From contig CAJWBA010000014.1 in NCBI GenBank assembly GCA_913020155.1, positions 1 through 46,913 of the forward strand: a stretch of 46,913 nucleotides of DNA, given 5' to 3'. The translations under genes and the position numbers were made by a program. Positions 45,414 through 46,913 of this stretch are shown piece after piece (position 1 is the first letter of the stretch; every line of letters starts with the position of its first letter). The DNA is from an uncultured Flavobacteriales bacterium. GTDB lineage: Bacteria; Bacteroidota; Bacteroidia; Flavobacteriales; Flavobacteriaceae. Under the pieces are notes generated by a model, which saw only the letters and a list, made by a program, of their open reading frames with translations, was not told where the DNA came from and did no database searches.

Positions 45414-45796
45414 GAGTCGAAACCAAAACCAAGGATCAGTCCTTTCGCATTTGGAGTTATGTAAGAGGTGTGTCTAAAGTCCTCGCGTGCAAATGTATTA
45501 GAAATATGTACTTCGATAACGCTGGTATCAATCGCTTTGATTGCATCACCCAATCCTACTGATGTGTGGGTGTATGCAGCGGCATTAATTATGATTCCGT
45601 CAAAAGAAAATCCAACCCTATGCAATTGATCGATAAGATCTCCTTCAATATTTGATTGAAAATAGTCGAGTTCAATTTGAGGAAACTTGGCTTTAAGATC
45701 AGCAAAATAATGGTCAAAAGTTTGATTCCCGTATATACTAGGTTCACGTTGGCCAAGTAAGTTAAGGTTAGGGCCGTTGATGATGCTGATTTTCAT
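45383..45796 (-). CDS. aroQ: 3-dehydroquinate dehydratase, type II
   Basis: A 137-residue dodecameric shikimate-pathway enzyme. It starts MKISIINGPNLNLLGQREPS, with the catalytic tyrosine Y22 and R17. The GIIINAAAYTHTSVGLGDAI segment has the substrate-binding N and the EVHISN motif follows. It is divergent from xerD; -7-like TATTTTTG lies at 45819-45812 on the minus strand, without a matching -33. Confidence 0.96.
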   Translation of the reverse strand: MKISIINGPNLNLLGQREPSIYGNQTFDHYFADLKAKFPQIELDYFQSNIEGDLIDQLHRVGFSFDGIIINAAAYTHTSVGLGDAIKAIDTSVIEVHISNTFAREDFRHTSYITPNAKGLILGFGFDSYRLAIESFL

Positions 45797-45881
45797 TTAC
45801 ATAATTTTATACAAAAATAGTCAAAGTTTTTTAGAATACTCGACAGCAAACAAAGAAGAACAAAAAGCTTATTTTTGAGCT

Positions 45882-46778
45882 ATGAACTGGAAAGAATCAC
45901 TAGAGCATTACGAACACTATCTCAAAATTGAACGTGGTTTATCGAAGAACTCAATTGCAAGTTATATTTTAGATGTTCAGTCTTTGATGATTTTTTATTC
46001 AGAAAACAACTCCTGTACCCCTATAATTTGCTCTAAGGAAGATATACAGCACTTTTTGTATGAAGAAGCCAAGATTGTAGAGGCGCGGTCTCAAGCACGT
46101 CGAATTTCGGGTTTAAAAAGTTTTTTTAATTTTTTAGTTTTTGAGGGATATCGAGAAACCTCTCCAATTGACCTTATTGAAAGTCCAAAATTGGGGCGTA
46201 AACTACCTACTGTATTGTCCTTAGATGAAATTGAACAGTTACTCAATACCATCGATCTGGGGCATCCTTTGGGACATCGAAATAGAGCCATCATTGAAAC
46301 CCTTTACGGAAGTGGTTTACGAGTAAGTGAATTGGTAGAACTCAAAATATCGGATCTCTATTTCAAAGAAAACATGATGCTTATTACAGGAAAAGGAGAC
46401 AAACAACGCTTGGTTCCCTTGGGAGCTTATGCAAAAAAATACATCAAATACTACAGAGACGAAGTTAGGGTGCTAAACAAAATTGCTGAAGAAGATCGTG
46501 ACACTCTTTTTCTGAATCGGAATGGAAAAAAACTTACTCGTGCAATGATATTTACAGTGGTAAAGCAATTGGCAAAAAAAGCGAAAATTAATAAGAAAAT
46601 AAGTCCACATACCTTTCGGCATTCTTTTGCAACACATCTTTTAGAAAATGGAGCTGACCTGAGAACAATTCAAACCTTAATGGGACACGAAAGTATTACC
46701 ACAACCGAGGTATACATGCATTTGGACACTCAGCAGCTATCGCAGGTTTTAGAAAACTTTCATCCGAGAAATAACTAA
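45882..46778 (+). CDS. xerD: Site-specific tyrosine recombinase XerD
   Basis: A 298-residue tyrosine recombinase that resolves chromosome dimers at dif. The N-terminal SAM-like core-binding domain (about 1-85) is followed by the catalytic domain with R147 in GSGLRVSEL, K171 in GKGDKQR, H243 and R246 in HTFRHSFATH, H269 in MGHESI and Y278 in EVYMH: the full set. The length and spacing match XerD (E. coli R148, K172, H244, R247, H270, Y279). XerC versus XerD cannot be fully settled by eye. No dif site was identified in the window. Confidence 0.93.
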   Translation: MNWKESLEHYEHYLKIERGLSKNSIASYILDVQSLMIFYSENNSCTPIICSKEDIQHFLYEEAKIVEARSQARRISGLKSFFNFLVFEGYRETSPIDLIESPKLGRKLPTVLSLDEIEQLLNTIDLGHPLGHRNRAIIETLYGSGLRVSELVELKISDLYFKENMMLITGKGDKQRLVPLGAYAKKYIKYYRDEVRVLNKIAEEDRDTLFLNRNGKKLTRAMIFTVVKQLAKKAKINKKISPHTFRHSFATHLLENGADLRTIQTLMGHESITTTEVYMHLDTQQLSQVLENFHPRNN

Positions 46779-46913
46779 TTGTCTTTTAATTTTAAAGAAG
46801 TAACTGAAACTAATGAAGATGATATGCCTGAATTACTTAGCTTGAAAAAACTCGGACGTCTCTGTTTGAATTCATTTTTATAGCAGTTCGGCAGTAACGA
46901 GCAAAGGCGCATC
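46779..46913. other. Right-edge stretch, no assignable gene
   Basis: A 34-codon frame from a TTG at 46779 reads SFNFKEVTETNEDDMPELLS, then LKKLGRLCLNSFL and TAG at 46881. It has no recognisable family and no following ORF within the window. It may be the remnant of a gene or chance. Confidence 0.25.

Overview
The window reads as a chromosomal segment of a low-GC marine-type member of the Flavobacteriia (Bacteroidota). Four things suggest this. Shine-Dalgarno sequences are largely absent. Several starts are preceded by the Bacteroidota sigma factor pattern TTG-N19/20-TAnnTTTG. The gene families are typical of the group: DUF3822 next to rsmD, a fused aspartokinase/homoserine dehydrogenase, a long S1 with an acidic N-terminus, and a UMF1-type MFS transporter. 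Third, DnaX lacks the zinc-binding cysteines. It is mostly core housekeeping DNA; I saw no prophage, insertion sequence, CRISPR array or defence island.

Layout. 1-300 is an unresolved edge plus a terminator, followed by tRNA-Ser(GCU) on the minus strand. 464-7241 holds pgpH (c-di-AMP phosphodiesterase type), an NlpC/P60 hydrolase, a secreted TPR protein and gyrA. 7467-15004 (plus strand) holds clpC and the thrA-thrB-thrC operon, which is preceded by a candidate threonine-rich leader peptide. 15008-22150 holds a secreted aminopeptidase P, gcvT, an RmlD-like reductase, a yebC-type gene, an acyltransferase, kdsB and a RecD/Pif1-like helicase. 22248-24176 is a one-membrane-segment protein, a DUF3822 protein and rsmD, facing the RNase P RNA gene. 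24567-26281 is dnaX, split by an A11 tract where a -1 shift (or one extra A) restores the long tau form. 26286-33121 (minus strand) is a compact eight-gene run pyrR-pyrB-STAS-like-rnz-pdxH-sixA-ppk1-ppx. 33233-41470 holds rpsA, a methyltransferase, cmk, an NRDE protein, lon and an MFS transporter. 41805-46778 holds two overlapping msrB genes (one a lipoprotein), lpdA, two decayed genes, a GNAT acetyltransferase, aroQ and a xerD-type recombinase.

How the genes fit together. thrABC converts aspartate and homoserine to threonine, and the leader would tie expression to charged tRNA-Thr. The minus-strand operon joins pyrimidine synthesis (pyrR, pyrB), tRNA 3' processing (rnz), PLP synthesis (pdxH) and polyphosphate turnover (ppk1, ppx, sixA). 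ClpC and Lon are the proteostasis ATPases. GyrA, DnaX, the helicase and XerD serve chromosome maintenance. RNase P RNA and RNase Z cover both ends of tRNA processing.

The observations most worth a second look are the thr leader peptide, the A11 slippage site in dnaX, the pseudopilin-like/actin-like gene pair upstream of rsmD, and two decaying genes (a DUF1080 remnant after lpdA and a frameshifted small gene beside aroQ).
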